A stretch of DNA of 64,000 nucleotides, taken from the NCBI GenBank assembly GCA_029532415.1, contig JAQOTA010000060.1, positions 2,356,001-2,420,000 of the forward strand, read 5' to 3'. Each line of letters begins with the position of its first letter. Position 1 is the stretch's first letter. Under the pieces are notes generated by a model, which worked only from the letters and a program-made list of their open reading frames with translations, did not search any database and had not been told where the DNA came from. The DNA is from Marasmius tenuissimus (taxonomy: Eukaryota > Basidiomycota > Agaricomycetes > Agaricales > Marasmiaceae). A program made the translations under genes and the position numbers. This document shows, piece by piece, positions 1-11,798 of this stretch.

Positions 1-712
1 AGGCGCGCTTGGGAACGGCAGCCGCTGTACTCAAGAGCAAACTGCAGAAGAAAGTATGACTGCAAGGGTGTCGCTTGATTCGAGTCCGCGGTCGCAACCT
101 TCTAGAGAGTGTGATTCCAAGTGATTCGTAGACTTGAATTATGTTCTCGAGGTGAGTGATACTGTTGTAAGTTATTAGAAAAGTTAAAAGAGGTCAGGAC
201 AACGTGGGAAGAGCTGCGAGTCCACCATCAGAATCCTACGGATTAGATAATCTATAACACCTCCTTCAACGATCTCATTGTCAACCTGACCGTTCCAAAG
301 AGAACAGGCAAGCTGCAACGCAAGAAGAAACCGTCCCTTTCTTTCGTTCTGGGGCTTTCCAACGTAGTGTGTGGTTGAAAAAGGATATCTTGTGGGCCTT
401 GGTGAACCAGTGCGTATTCTCAGCCCTCGATACCAAGTTCTGACAAGCTGATGATCGAGCCATCCCGGGGCCTTCTCGAAAACAGATACATTTGCCTGCT
501 TACTGGAAAGCTCATGAATTGAATCAGACTATCTGATTTTCGGCCTTCACAGCGTGGCGTACGAGCTCCATCATTACGCGGAGGTCATTCGGTTACCACG
601 GCCCATAGGCCATCCACCTGATCTGGCTGAGGCTCAAATTGTACCCCGGCCAATGAAACCCGGTATATCTTCTTGACCGAAATAAAGCCCTCTCCATCAT
701 CCCCACGACTCT
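1..712. other. Window edge, no gene seen
   Basis: I see no convincing coding frame here. The only open frame is a 60-codon one on the minus strand with no recognisable motif. The last 100 bases are probably the promoter and leader of the F-box gene that follows. Confidence 0.5.
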
Positions 713-2076
713 ATGCTACCCTCCAACATGACAGATATACGTGGGCCCAGTATACCCCCAGAGCTCATCTGCAACACTCTCGAATTTGTTCCTCGTCACG
801 ACCTTCCTACACTCCGATCGTGTGCCCTGGTCTCGTGGGCATGGTATCACTCTTCCCGGCGCATTCTATTTCGACATATCGCCCTCGAAAACTCGAAAGA
901 AAGCTACGGAATCTGGTTGGAGAGGCTCAAGAGCTCCCCACGTCTCACGAAATTTGTGACCCACATCACTCTCTTGGGCAAACCTCCCGGAGAACTAACA
1001 TGGGACACCACTTCCGCAATCGAGCTGGCTCAACACTTGAGCCATGTACGCAGCGTTTCCGTCAAATCTTTACACCACCAATTCCACGATGGTCACCGGA
1101 TATTATTCGAAAACTTACTTGGCCTCCGTACGCTCTACCTACGCGACGTTTCGTTTGAGGGGGCAGCCCAGTTGTTCGAGAATCTTGGGAAAGTGCCGGG
1201 GAGGCTCTCCAGCCTGTCCCTCCAGCGAGTAGGAGGCCAGGTGTGGCCAGCCTCTTTTGGAGCACTTTTCTCTGATTCTGGTTACGTTTCGAGTCGCGCA
1301 AATCCCGACACTACCTTGCATGATCTGACACTCTCGAGCAGTGAGATGCGCGTGGATGTGTTATCATGGTTGCTCGGGGGCTCCTTCAACCTTTCGCGTC
1401 TGCGTTCGTTGGTCCTTTCGGCAGCATCATTCCACTCCGACCACAACGATTCGACGTATTCGAACATCACTTTATTATTGGAAGAGCTTTTCAAGGCTGT
1501 AGGCTCCTCCCTTCGGACTCTCACGATAGGCGTACATCGTGAACGTCCTGGTGACAATTCCCATCTCGGTAAGCTATGAGCCTTCTCTACGGCACAATAC
1601 GGGGCGAACTCAAACCTTTGATAGCCCATATAACATCTAACTCCATGCTCAAGCACCTCCACTCTCTCGACAGGCTCGTCATCGTATCCGAGTGTGCAGG
1701 AGTCCTCAGGCCTGCAATTGGGCTAGCGCACGCCACCAAGTTGATACCCCACATTTCGCCTGGAAGCCTCCGCGAAATCGTCATCGCATTGGATCTAAGT
1801 ATACTCGACTTTCGTGACCTTCCTCGTGTTCGGTCATTACCAGAATGGACGACTCTCGACGAACACATCCATCTCGCGACATACAATTCCTTCCGCCGCC
1901 TCTTCATCATCGTTGACTATAACGCCCCGGGAGCACGCGCGACGATGGAGAAAACGATTGAGAGTGTAATCCGAGAAGCTCTACCCAAATCAAATGCCCG
2001 GAATGTTCTTGATATTCACGTGGAGGTGTGTACCGAAATCATATGTCCCGACTCTTTGACTGTGCTAACAACATAG
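713..2076 (+). CDS. F-box domain protein
   Basis: This is an F-box protein of the very large mushroom type, probably a substrate adaptor of an SCF ubiquitin ligase. Two exons (713-1568 and 1625-2076) join across a 56-bp GT-AG intron to give 435 codons plus stop, with the frame kept. The F-box lies at about residues 13-60, with IPPELICNTLEFV, then LRSCALVSWAWY and RRILFRHIAL. The rest alternates Leu-rich stretches, as in the degenerate Leu-rich tails of this family, with no catalytic motif. A second in-frame ATG at 728 is an alternative start. The gene faces the alpha-galactosidase gene tail to tail. The substrate cannot be told from sequence. The family assignment is firm; the function is inference. 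Confidence 0.85.
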
Positions 2077-2258
2077 CTAGCATTGCCATGCTCCCATGCG
2101 AGTAAAGCATAGCTATCTGAAGTGGCTGGCAGGCGATGGATACTAAGAGCGACCGGAACACCAGTACATCGCCTCCGCGCGAGGCTAAAATTTTGCTAAA
2201 AATGATCTCGACTTTTGCAAGTACTAAAAAGGGTTGAATGTACATGTAGGCGGGCTAC

Positions 2259-4327
2259 TTAAGCCGGGGTAATACGATACGCTACATTATCATGGGAACC
2301 AACCTGGACTGAGAAACTCGATGCAGCCGTATACGTTCCATTCAAGTCCTTTCCGGTCCACATATCATGGAGCTTGAAAGTGCCCGATCCTAAACCTGGG
2401 ACCTGGGACAGAGCGACCGTCTTTGTGGCGGTGGTGTTCTGAAGGTTGATGATGAGAACGTGTGTTCCCTTGGACGATTTTCCGGCGTAATATTCTGGGG
2501 GGTCCGTTACCGGGGCGTTAACCGTAGCATTGAACGGGAGGGCGGATGGGCCGACGGTGGTGTCTTGATGGAATGCCAGCAACTCGGGATTGGTTATGAT
2601 GCTGATTTGCGCAGCGGAAAGTTTTGAAAGCTAGTTGCTGTGTAAGGAAAACTGTATACAGAAGAGGGAGATTCCAACTAACATCTGTGCCACTAATCCG
2701 AAAAGGTAATCAGTTTGTCATATATGGTGATAGGACTGCGAGGGACGTATATGCACTTACAGCAGAATGGGGCTCTTCAGGAAAGCCCAAATTGCGAAGT
2801 GGGATCTTTCCTCAACAAGGGAGAGACCGTTGCCTGGTTCGTACATTGGTCCCGTCAGCACCGATAGTCTCTTATGCTCGTAAACATTTATCTGGGCATA
2901 CCTATCTCCATCATGTCCATGTCATTGTGAGAGTAGAAGTTGTTGACGGATAGATATGGGATGTTGAGCTTGAGGACGCTGAGAATGAAGCTCCAGGTGG
3001 GGCTAAAAGCAGAGTAAGAGGGCCGCTGAGATAATGAAGTAGGATGGCAACGTACCTTGAATCGCCCGAAATTCGCCACGAGTGACCCTGTCCCATGTTT
3101 TAGCCACTCTTCACGAACCAAATCGGAGTAGACTTACGACCCGGTTGCCCCAAGTCTGTACTTTGGCCTGACCCCAGATACACAGGTTGTATTGGATTGG
3201 CCGAGACTGGGCTGCCAGGGCGCCTCTAAAGGTTGTTGGTTTAGCTTCTGCCCGTCCCCAAAGAGGGGGAGCAAGGAACGCACCCCATCAGGCGGAAACG
3301 AATGCCTGAGTTCGATTCGCTAAAATTCGAAGTTCGAGCTCTCGGAAGAGGTCCCTGGTCGGAATGTGGACTACTTACTACCAGTCTCCGTTAGGAGGGT
3401 TCTAAATTCCGTGTAAGAATACTTCAAACTCGCGATGAGGGTAATGTCTATCTGCGTACCGGGGCATCGGTCCAGTTTGCAGGTATGTTGCAATTGTCTG
3501 CGTGAGAGAGTCAGTCTGCTACGCTATAGGACAGGCTCAATCTCTGAAACGTACCATACTTGAGGTAGTCAATTCCCCAAGAGCTGAACGTAGCTGCGTC
3601 GAGGTTCTCGTTGGCAAGCGACCCTGGGTATCCAGCACACGTAGCTGTTCCAGCATCACTGGATGGAGAGGTGAGTCGTGAAAGTCGCGTAGCGAGAGCA
3701 TGCTGACCTGTAAATACCAATCTTCAAACCTAGGGAGTGGACAGTGTTGGCGACACCGGCAATACCGTCTGGGAACTTGGCAGGGTCCGGGACAATGCGT
3801 TTGCTAGAGCTATCTCTGGACTTCAAAGACCAGCAATCCTGGGAGAGAGTGATACGTTATTCGCCTGTTACGAAGTCGTAGAAAAAGAACGTACATCGAT
3901 GTTGATGTACTGGTAACCTGCAGCCTTCAAACCTCGGTCGACGAATGCTTGGGCGGCCGCAACGACTTTTTGCGCGTTGATGTCTGTGCATGCAATAGAG
4001 TACCAACGATTGAGTGAATTTAGAAAATGGACCTGGACCTGGAGCTGCTGAGATACGCACCACAACGATAGGCGTTCCATGTGTTCCATCTGGTGAGCGT
4101 CAGATTAGCCGCGTGCTTGGTGACCGAGGCCCGCGCCTTACCCCAATGCGGGTGTTTGTCCCGTCTGTCGGGACGGAGGATTGGTGGGCGCTGCGAGAGC
4201 CCCGCCGGCTGGAGCAGGAGAACTGCGATGGGGTGAGCACTGGATGAGCATTGTCGGTGGTGAACATTCCCCACCTTGAGGCAACTCGAATGAAGAGGGG
4301 AAGAACTGCTATCAGAGATGAAAGCAT
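2259..4327 (-). CDS. Alpha-galactosidase, glycoside hydrolase family 27
   Basis: This secreted enzyme should release terminal alpha-galactose from galacto-oligosaccharides and galactomannan side chains. I could splice it fully as 15 exons: 4327-4275, 4222-4142, 4089-4061, 3983-3895, 3838-3708, 3658-3555, 3497-3460, 3401-3382, 3319-3284, 3225-3138, 3087-3056, 3002-2902, 2833-2761, 2692-2683 and 2630-2259. These give 418 codons plus stop, a normal GH27 length. A hydrophobic N-terminus ([17 protein letters not shown]) looks like a signal peptide. Family motifs follow in order: [35 protein letters not shown] (nucleophile Asp), a GHSWRISGD segment (acid/base Asp) and [10 protein letters not shown] small beta-rich C-terminal domain ends the protein. 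Exon 14 is only 10 nt. The catalytic residues are all present, so the enzyme is probably active. Confidence 0.93.
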
Positions 4328-4556
4328 GGCTGATTGCTGGGATCCATGATAATAGCACCGATATTTAAAGGAGGAGGCAGGTACATAATGGCTTGGTATG
4401 AAGCAAGCTGTCTGTAGGCTAAGGCATATCGTCGGGAGAAGGCAGAGAGAATTTGAAATCGAATTGAAATAGGTCACGGGCCGGTCAACTGCCGGCGGTC
4501 ATTCCTCGAGCGCTTTGCGGGCGCTTGTTATCACCTCCAAGTTCCAACCTACCACC
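4328..4556. promoter_or_regulatory. Shared upstream region of two divergent genes
   Basis: This 229-bp gap separates the start codons of the minus-strand alpha-galactosidase and the plus-strand PH-domain gene. A TATTTAAAG sequence on the plus strand near 4360-4372 is AT-rich and lies about 35-45 bp before the galactosidase start. It could serve as a TATA-like element for that gene, but this is only a guess from position. Confidence 0.3.
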
Positions 4557-7318
4557 ATGATGGGCCCTCGCGATTGGGAGGGTGCCAATTCCACAAAACA
4601 GCTAATCTCTCGCTATGAAACGCTCAACTACCCTCCTTTTGTCTCTAAACCAACTAAATCACCTTCATTTTTCAAACGGCTGTCTTCTTTCTCGACAAAA
4701 AAGGAGAAGTCAGCTGTACGGCAGTCCTTCCGAAACCTTGTGGGCTTGTTGAAGAAGTCGAACGATGAATTCAAAGCAAAACGTCTTATGAAAACTACTA
4801 CGACCTCACAAGACTCGAATGCACCCGCCGAGGCCCCGCTTTACATACCACTTGCCATGGATCATGCGGATTCTGGGTCTTCCACAACTTCGACCCGCTC
4901 GGGACCGTTGTTATATCTCTCACGTTATTCTTGGACGAATTGCTCAGTTGATCTGGTGAATGCGGATCCACGCCTTTTACTGTCATGGACCACGAGCTCG
5001 GGAGCCACAGACCATCATTCCGTCTCTCTGAAATGCTGCGCGGATGTTCGATCCTTGGATCAGAAACAACTTGATGCAGGGGAAATACCGCCACTTCCGA
5101 GGAATGAGGATGGCGAGGAATACAAGGCTTTTGAGATTCTGTATCAAGATGAATCAAGAGAAACGTTTGCAGCACTGTCTACGCGAGAACGGGCGCGTTG
5201 GGTCAGCACTATCTGGTACGTGCTCAGATCGATATTCAACGCGCCGTTTTCAACGGATCTTCACGCGATAGGGACTCTGTGCTGTCAGATCAGGACGCCA
5301 AAAGCGCGTTTCGGCAGATTCTCGCGGAACATCAGGCCCAGGACACCACACAGTCCAGAATTGATGTCGCCAAACCCCTCCCAGAAGCCAGCGAACGTGT
5401 GCTACCTGCTGTTCCACTCGATCTAGAAGCCACCGACTCCCGGACAACTGCTCCTGACGGTCTTCCGTTTCACAACGCTTCTCCTGATCTCCCTGTTCAC
5501 CCGGAACCTCCTGCTCTATCCGTCCACACCAACACCGCACAACTTCAAAGCCCCTCAATCGCGAATCTCAGTACACGCTCAGTGGTCAAGCAACGTCTAG
5601 CCCAGATGGAGCGCCAAAACAGCTCGCAGTCCTCTCGATCTGCCCTCTCGCCGAGGAGCCGACATAGTGAACATCCCGTGAACTGTTTTCCCGTGCAGCG
5701 TCATGATAGTGGAAGGTTCGACCTGGTGGACTCGATTCTGGGTGGCTATCACGTACAGGCAGAACCTGAGCACGCTATGACCTACCTTGGCATTGGTACC
5801 CATCTCTCAGCGTTACAAGATGGCTTGACACGCTTGGCCGATCGCGAGCAGTTGGACGAGAAGTTTTTATCCTTGCAGCTGAATATACAGAACGTCCCGA
5901 GGGAGCTGGCTGGGGTAATGGACTCAAGGACCGAGCATGTAGCGACCTCTGTGGACCAAATCAGTCGCATACTCTCCAGTTTTGACAATCGGTCGAGCAA
6001 TACTCACGCAGTACTCCAATCAATCGAGAACACAATGCAAGAGGTGAAAACAAATCTCAAGGAACGAGTCCTTCTAGACCAACGCTCTGTGCCAAGAGAC
6101 GGAGATTCTGTCAAAGTCATGCCGGCATTGGAAACGTTACAAAACTCGGTCCTGTCTGAACTCGCTGCAGTACTGCGGAAGCTGGATGACATTACGAAGA
6201 TAAGTGGTGTTCTGTCAGAAAAGGCGGAAAAACCTCAGCCAAGCCCACCTGTTGCTCCAACTGAGGTGAGCGATTTTCTATAACATTTCCATCAGCTAAC
6301 GAGCAGCACATTCAGATCGCGGAGATACTCAAACTCCTGAAGGAGGAGGAGGCCAACCGCTCTGCGCAAGCACAACAGCAATCGGATAGCGTTCGGTATC
6401 TCAACGAACTCAATGTTGTAAGTCGACTTTCGGCCGCGCATGTAACAGAACAGCACTCATCTGGCGCTGATAGTGGCTGGAAGCCTTTGTGAACAACGGC
6501 ACCTCGCATATTCAAGGGATGTCGAGCGCTCTAAAACAGCTATGTGATGCACTTGGGTTCGACGCAGCAAGCAGCAAGGATCAAGGCAGGAGCCTAATCT
6601 CGGATGTCCAGAAACTTGTTCAAGAAACCCGTCTTCGAGAGCAACACGCTGCTACCTTGCAGGAAACGGTGAGCAGTATTGCGATACATCTAAACTCCAG
6701 TGTTGGACACATCCTCTGTAAGTCGCCACCCAACGGTCCGCATTGAATACCCAAACGTTTCCTTCCAGCGCCTCAAGCCATGGCCGATCTGATGCACAAA
6801 CAAAGGCGAGAACATGAAGGACTGCTCAAAGCACTTACCGCGGGTGAGTACTCCCCCGCCTTCACATCGTCACCATTTACAACTCCGAAAAAGAGTTGTC
6901 TCAGGAAATTAGAGGCGAGCGACTTCGCTTCGTCGAAGCCATGAAAGAAGCCACTGCGATCAACGTTCATAGTGCGTATCTCTTGCGAACTGCCGGCTTT
7001 GCTACTGATCAGCGGCATAGTGCATGTCGAGGAATTCAAGAAGGAGCTCAAGCGTGAGGTTCAAGGAATGACTCAAGAAGTCAGTCGGTTGCACCAAGAG
7101 AAGCAGAATATGGAGAACCAGATTGCTGAACTATTCGCCTTCCACACCAGGCAAAAGACGGGCCCTGTTGTGAGTCCTTCCACGACGTGGAGGAACATTA
7201 CGCTGAGACAGAACCTACTTCACCTTTCCAGAGAGCCTCCGTTCAGCACAACATTCCCCCTGACTATGGAGGCGCGCCACGGTATCGTGTCGGCCCTTCT
7301 TCAGGTCACGGTCGTTAG
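4557..7318 (+). CDS. PH-domain and coiled-coil protein
   Basis: Eight exons (4557-5215, 5272-6265, 6316-6417, 6474-6717, 6769-6843, 6894-6971, 7021-7169, 7232-7318) join in frame to 795 codons plus stop. The start follows a strong ACCACCATG context. Residues about 125-220 look like a PH domain: an N-terminal beta-rich stretch, then FEILYQDESRETFAALS and the closing helix ERARWVSTIW, typical of the end of this fold. The central part is Ser/Pro-rich. The C-terminal third is a long charged coiled coil, for example EFKKELKREVQGMTQEV, built across several small exons. It probably binds phosphoinositide membranes and scaffolds partners through the coil. I cannot name a specific orthologue. The gene ends 64 bp from the convergent AlkB-like gene. 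Confidence 0.8.
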
Positions 7319-7382
7319 CATGGAAGTAAGATGTCCTGTATACACATTCAACTATTTCATGTCACTGTTTCCACACTTCAGA

Positions 7383-10300
7383 CTACCGATCAGGGTTTAT
7401 AGAGCGTGCAGTGGCCGCGATCCGGAAATCTACCGGTATCACAGCGTGTCTAAAGTAGTGAGATGAATGTCAGGCGGGCGAAAACATTGAGGTGAAACCA
7501 TACTCGTAGTTCTTCTGTAAATCATCGCCATCCATGATCAAGACGTCGCCCTGAATGTAAATGAGGACCCCACGCAGAACGAAGCATAGGCGGAGCTGCT
7601 CACATGTCGAAGAATCACCGTAAGGGCAATTTCATTACGGCCAGAGATTCCTCTCCCGCGCCGACGGAAGTGCATGACTGCAGGAGACCCCAATGATAGA
7701 CCAGCTACTGTAGGTCCGAGACCGGGTTCATCATCTGTGTGAAACTGTGGAGGAAGTGTCAGAAGCAGATCGACCCCTTTCGAAGAGGCCATTTCACTTA
7801 CCGACATCTTCTGGTCCTCCATGTACGCCGCACTACAGGACTAAAATTAGAGGTCCTTTCGCCCCCTCGGAATAAATCTCACCTCAGAATCTCATTAAAT
7901 TCTTCGAACTCCCCGCGCTTTGCTTGGACCGTGCGTTTACGGATCAACTCTCGTGCTTTTACAACGGCGCTGGGAGCTCTGTCCCAGGGAACAGTGTTCG
8001 CGGCCCCTCCTACGTACTTGGGGAAGATAAGGAGCGATTTCCGCGCATAGATTACCCACATACTTGATATGGTTCGCCGCCTGGAGCAGTCAAGGTTAGA
8101 ATAAGACAAACGTGGCTCAGGACGGAAAAGAGCACGTACAGTTGTGAGAAAAGTAATGGGTAAGGAGTTCTCCCTGCACTAAGTAGAAGAGCATTAGAGG
8201 ATACCCAAAGTGGCCAAGGATCATGAACTAACACTTGTGCTAGATTCCGCGAGTCAGATATGTATAGTTGCGAAAGCGACTTGAACGTACGCTTCGCAAA
8301 GGCCATCGACGAAATATTAGTTCACCGCTTGTCGCTTGTTCTTGGTATCTGTGACCAGTGAGAATAGTGCATACGATCCGCTGCATGAAACTCACTCTTT
8401 GAAAATCTCATTGGCCAAGGCCAAGCCGTCTGGTTTGGTCGTGAGGTGATAGATCCTGCAACTACGACGGGGGTGAGTGGACAATACTTGCCACCGGAAA
8501 GGCTCTAACTTACTTTCCATGTGGAAGAAGGTATGTTTCAATTTGTCCTGAGGATACGTCGTCCTTGAACGTCTTGGGCTCAAGCCGCGCGATACCTGAG
8601 TACAAGTCGGTATTGAGATCCTTAGAGATATTGATGTTGTCTGCTTTACCAGATGAAGGATTGAGGCTATGCTTGATTGCCACCGTGGTGTTCCTCAATT
8701 CATCCGCCAGCCTCGGTCTGCCGCTCACGACGAGCGTATTCTATTGCGTGATACGTCGGTCAGATATCCGGCCAAGACGAGCGCAAGACTCACTTTACAG
8801 TTGGAGCATTCCCATTGTTGCCACTTGTACCTGAAAGATCTTGCAGTGAAGTAGAAGAGCGTCGCCTGGATAAGAGTACTCACCGACAGGACAGTTTTCC
8901 GCACTCCCTACAATGAAAACCTCTCGTGAAAGAGCGTATGGTCGTCACGCCGTCCGGTGGGGCAGTTATAGGCAAGGGAGGCCGAATATCCCTGTACTCC
9001 TCACGTAGAATTGGATGGGATGGAAGAGATGTAAGAAATGAGGGGTTATAATCTAATTCGTCTTCCGGCAAGAAAACCCCATTGCAGGACCAGAATCCGT
9101 GGCAGGAGGGATTTAGGCAAGCCCACCCTATCGAGAATACCTGTGGGCTTTGCTCATTGCAGCGGGGGCATTTCAAGTAGAGTTCAGGATCACGAGGCGG
9201 CCTGTCAACGAAGAGCAACAGTCAGATGAAACCAGAGCTTGTGGGGAACTCGGACACCAACATCAACTGAGAGAGGAGTTGTGTCCTCAATTTGACTGTG
9301 GTCCTTGAGTTAGCGATAATCGCTGAGGAAGGGATAATAAAGAATAACCTGGTGGGTTCCTAAATCGACTGATGTCTTGGGGAGCAGGATAAACAAGCTC
9401 AGGCAGCCCCGTCTCCATGGCCGTTTCCACAGATCGGTCATTGCACCACCACCAGGGATCCTCCTAGTAATATGTCAAGATCGAGTATTCATTCCCGGAG
9501 TAAACAGACACGAACCTGATCGGCCCATTGAAAGGCAAACTTGTATCGTACCACAGTTTTCGCCCCGACGATCTCTCTTTCAGCTGGACATTGAGATTCG
9601 TTACCACATTGAAGCACGATATTCCAAGAACTGTGACATACCCCATACGTGGGAGATATAGTAAAGTCCCAACACCGCATATGAGATACAGGTGCCCTTC
9701 AAATTGTACGGGAAGAGCGAATACTTGTGATCGATGAGCAGAACAACGGGAATCTGGTGTTTGAAGTTCTTGACGAGTGCTCGAACAGATTTGTCTTCGG
9801 CCAGCTGATCTCCCGGTTCGACGAGCTTGAATTGACCCTTGGAATTTGAAATCGCCTCCGACTTGCCGCCTCTGAGAAAGCGTGGCGTTTCATCGGTGCA
9901 GGGGATTCAGTGAGAGGAGAGCTGACGCACCCGTGAGATATGATCAGTTTGCCGCCGTTGAAGAAACCATCACGCCTGAAGAAAAGTTAGGGAGGCAAAA
10001 CAAAGCAGTTCTCGTCAAAGACTCACTTCGAGGAGAATCCTCCTAGAAGATATCCTTTCACCACCTCCTTGGAGGAGTATACGCCTCCCTGATAAGAGCG
10101 AAACCAGTCGAACGATTCACAAACTTCTTGACGAGACTGGACCCAAAGTGAGATCTGTTCATAATTCGTAGAAGGAATAACACATACCACAGACCAGATG
10201 GGAGGTGCTCGCCGTAGGATAGGCCTCGTCTCCACCTTGACATCAGCACAGTCGAGTGGGTTATTGCTTGTCTGAAGCTCTTCCGGGCTGATTTCCAACT

Positions 10301-10544
10301 TGATGGCAATTCCTTCAACCTCAACTTGATGTAGGTCCTGAGCATCTGTTACGGGTACTGGGTATGGAATCTGAATGGGTGGTTCGACTTTTCTAAGCTT
10401 GCTTCGTTTGCATTTGTGACCATGGGTGAAATTCCTGCGCAGGAGGAAAGACAACCCTCTACAGTTGTAGTCCTCGTATCGTCGAAACGAAGATGGTTGT
10501 TTATGTCGAGATTTCGATTGCCTAAGGCGTATGCTGAGCTTCAT
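7383..10544 (-). CDS. AlkB-like 2OG-Fe(II) oxygenase with Cys-rich middle region
   Basis: This long multi-exon gene encodes a basidiomycete protein whose C-terminus matches the AlkB-like 2-oxoglutarate/iron dioxygenase fold. The end shows FHTDDEPGLGPTVAGLSLG (iron-binding HxD), then GDVLIMDGDD, the distal His in YEHAVIPVDFR, and the Arg-rich close FRIAATARSI before TAG at 7383-7385. The last exon is joined by a 50-60-bp intron after the GA of YE. Further upstream are FNGGKLIISHGGGK and a segment YSLFPYNLKGTCISYAVLG. A Cys-rich stretch at 8880-9218 reads CPRCNEQSP, CLNPSCHGFW and HCRECGKLSC and probably binds zinc. AlkB enzymes remove alkyl groups from nucleic acids or, in some clades, proteins; the substrate here is unknown. 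The 5' exon and start (10544) are the least certain part. Confidence 0.75.
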
Positions 10545-10870
10545 GGGCCAACTCGGGGTTGTCGAACAAGGCCCAGGCCAGCGTCAAGAGTCAAGTCGCT
10601 CAAAGAGCGAACCGAGAGAATGCATTGCCAGGAATTGTTCGATCCGGTCATGATGGTGATGCACCAATTCAATCCAGTGACAGGCCCGGGCAAAGCTTGG
10701 TTGGGCTGCCATCTCAGGTTAGGGTCAGTGAGATTGTGCAAAGGTATCGCTGACGCCGACGGAAACATATCTCAATGAGTGCAAAAATCCGTGAGCATCC
10801 CACAGGAAGTTTCTCTATACGAATGAATCGGAATGTATGATAATAATTATCGCTACGCGTCAAAGCACAA
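10545..10870. other. Spacer between AlkB-like gene and ATP synthase delta
   Basis: This 326-bp spacer lies between two genes in the same direction (minus). It should hold the 3' end of the ATP synthase transcript and the promoter of the AlkB-like gene. Short open frames cover it on both strands, but none carries a recognisable motif. An undetected 5' exon of the AlkB-like gene cannot be excluded. Confidence 0.4.
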
Positions 10871-11536
10871 TTACTTCGAACCAAGCGCGTGTTGCAGCGA
10901 CTCGTACACATCGGCCTCAATCCGTGCTTGAGCCTTGTCTTCTTCACTTCCGTTGCCGCTGGCTGTTCGGAGAGCTTCTTGGAGGTTTGTACGGACAGCC
11001 TGGCAATGACAGTTCGCCCAAAATGAGCCAACAGGCGAAAAGGAAAATGACCGGTACTACGTACCTCTGGAGAGAAAGTGTCGAGTGGTGAGGCTTCAAC
11101 AGCGTTGATAGTAAGCTTGTTGTTGGGGTGAACGGTAGCAAATCCTCCAGAAACTAAGGCCAGCATACAGATTGTTAGAAGAATTCAGACAAAGGCAACA
11201 AAGTAACACGCACTGAACCACTTCTTCGATCCGCTAGACTCAATAACTTCAACAACACCAGGGCGCAAGGGCTCAACGGAAGGAACGTGGTTGGCCAGGA
11301 TACCCATGTCACCAGTTGCAGCGCAAACGTTCACTTGGACGACATCTGTCGAAGAGAAGATGGACTGAGGCCAGTCAGATTCGGATTGGTCACGAATTTT
11401 TGTTGCAGCGCACCTGATGGGGCAAAACGAGGGAAAGCTTGATTTTGTCTGCAGCCTCTGCATATCCACGTCTTGCAACAGTAAAGGCTGAGGGTGCCCG
11501 CCGGGCAGCAGAGGTCAAGAGTCGGAGGGAGGCCAT
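10871..11536 (-). CDS. ATP16: Mitochondrial ATP synthase F1 delta subunit
   Basis: This is the central-stalk delta subunit of mitochondrial F1Fo ATP synthase, the counterpart of bacterial epsilon. Four exons (11536-11414, 11364-11214, 11153-11065, 10999-10871) join in frame to 163 codons plus stop, the usual length. The N-terminus MASLRLLTSAARRAPSAF is basic and lacks acidic residues, as expected for a mitochondrial targeting peptide, and is followed by RRGYAEAA near the likely cleavage site. The beta-sandwich domain shows GDMGILANHVPSVEPLRPG and SGGFATVHPNNKLTINAVEA. The helical end shows EALRTASGNGSEEDKAQARI. I am confident of the identity and of all splice sites. Confidence 0.95.
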
Positions 11537-11798
11537 AGGAACTTTTGGAGGGAAGGAGAGCTGACAGTACTGGTCGTGTATTTGCGGGTGCCAGTCGGCA
11601 AATGCCGGCCACTGCCTATAACTCATCGCGTAAACGGGCGCTTATTGTGATATAACTCGCTGCTTCAAGCTCTGGTTCTAAATCTCCAGCCCCTTGTTGC
11701 AAAGATATTGATAATGTACAGTCTATATACCATGTCTAGCCTCAATGTGTATGTATCTCTGTGATCAATGATAGAAAACGATAGCTACGACAACCAAC

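Noticed and set aside
673..1158. 161-codon plus-strand frame overlapping the F-box gene
   Set aside because: It is in another frame of the F-box exon, which has the recognisable domain and the fitting intron.
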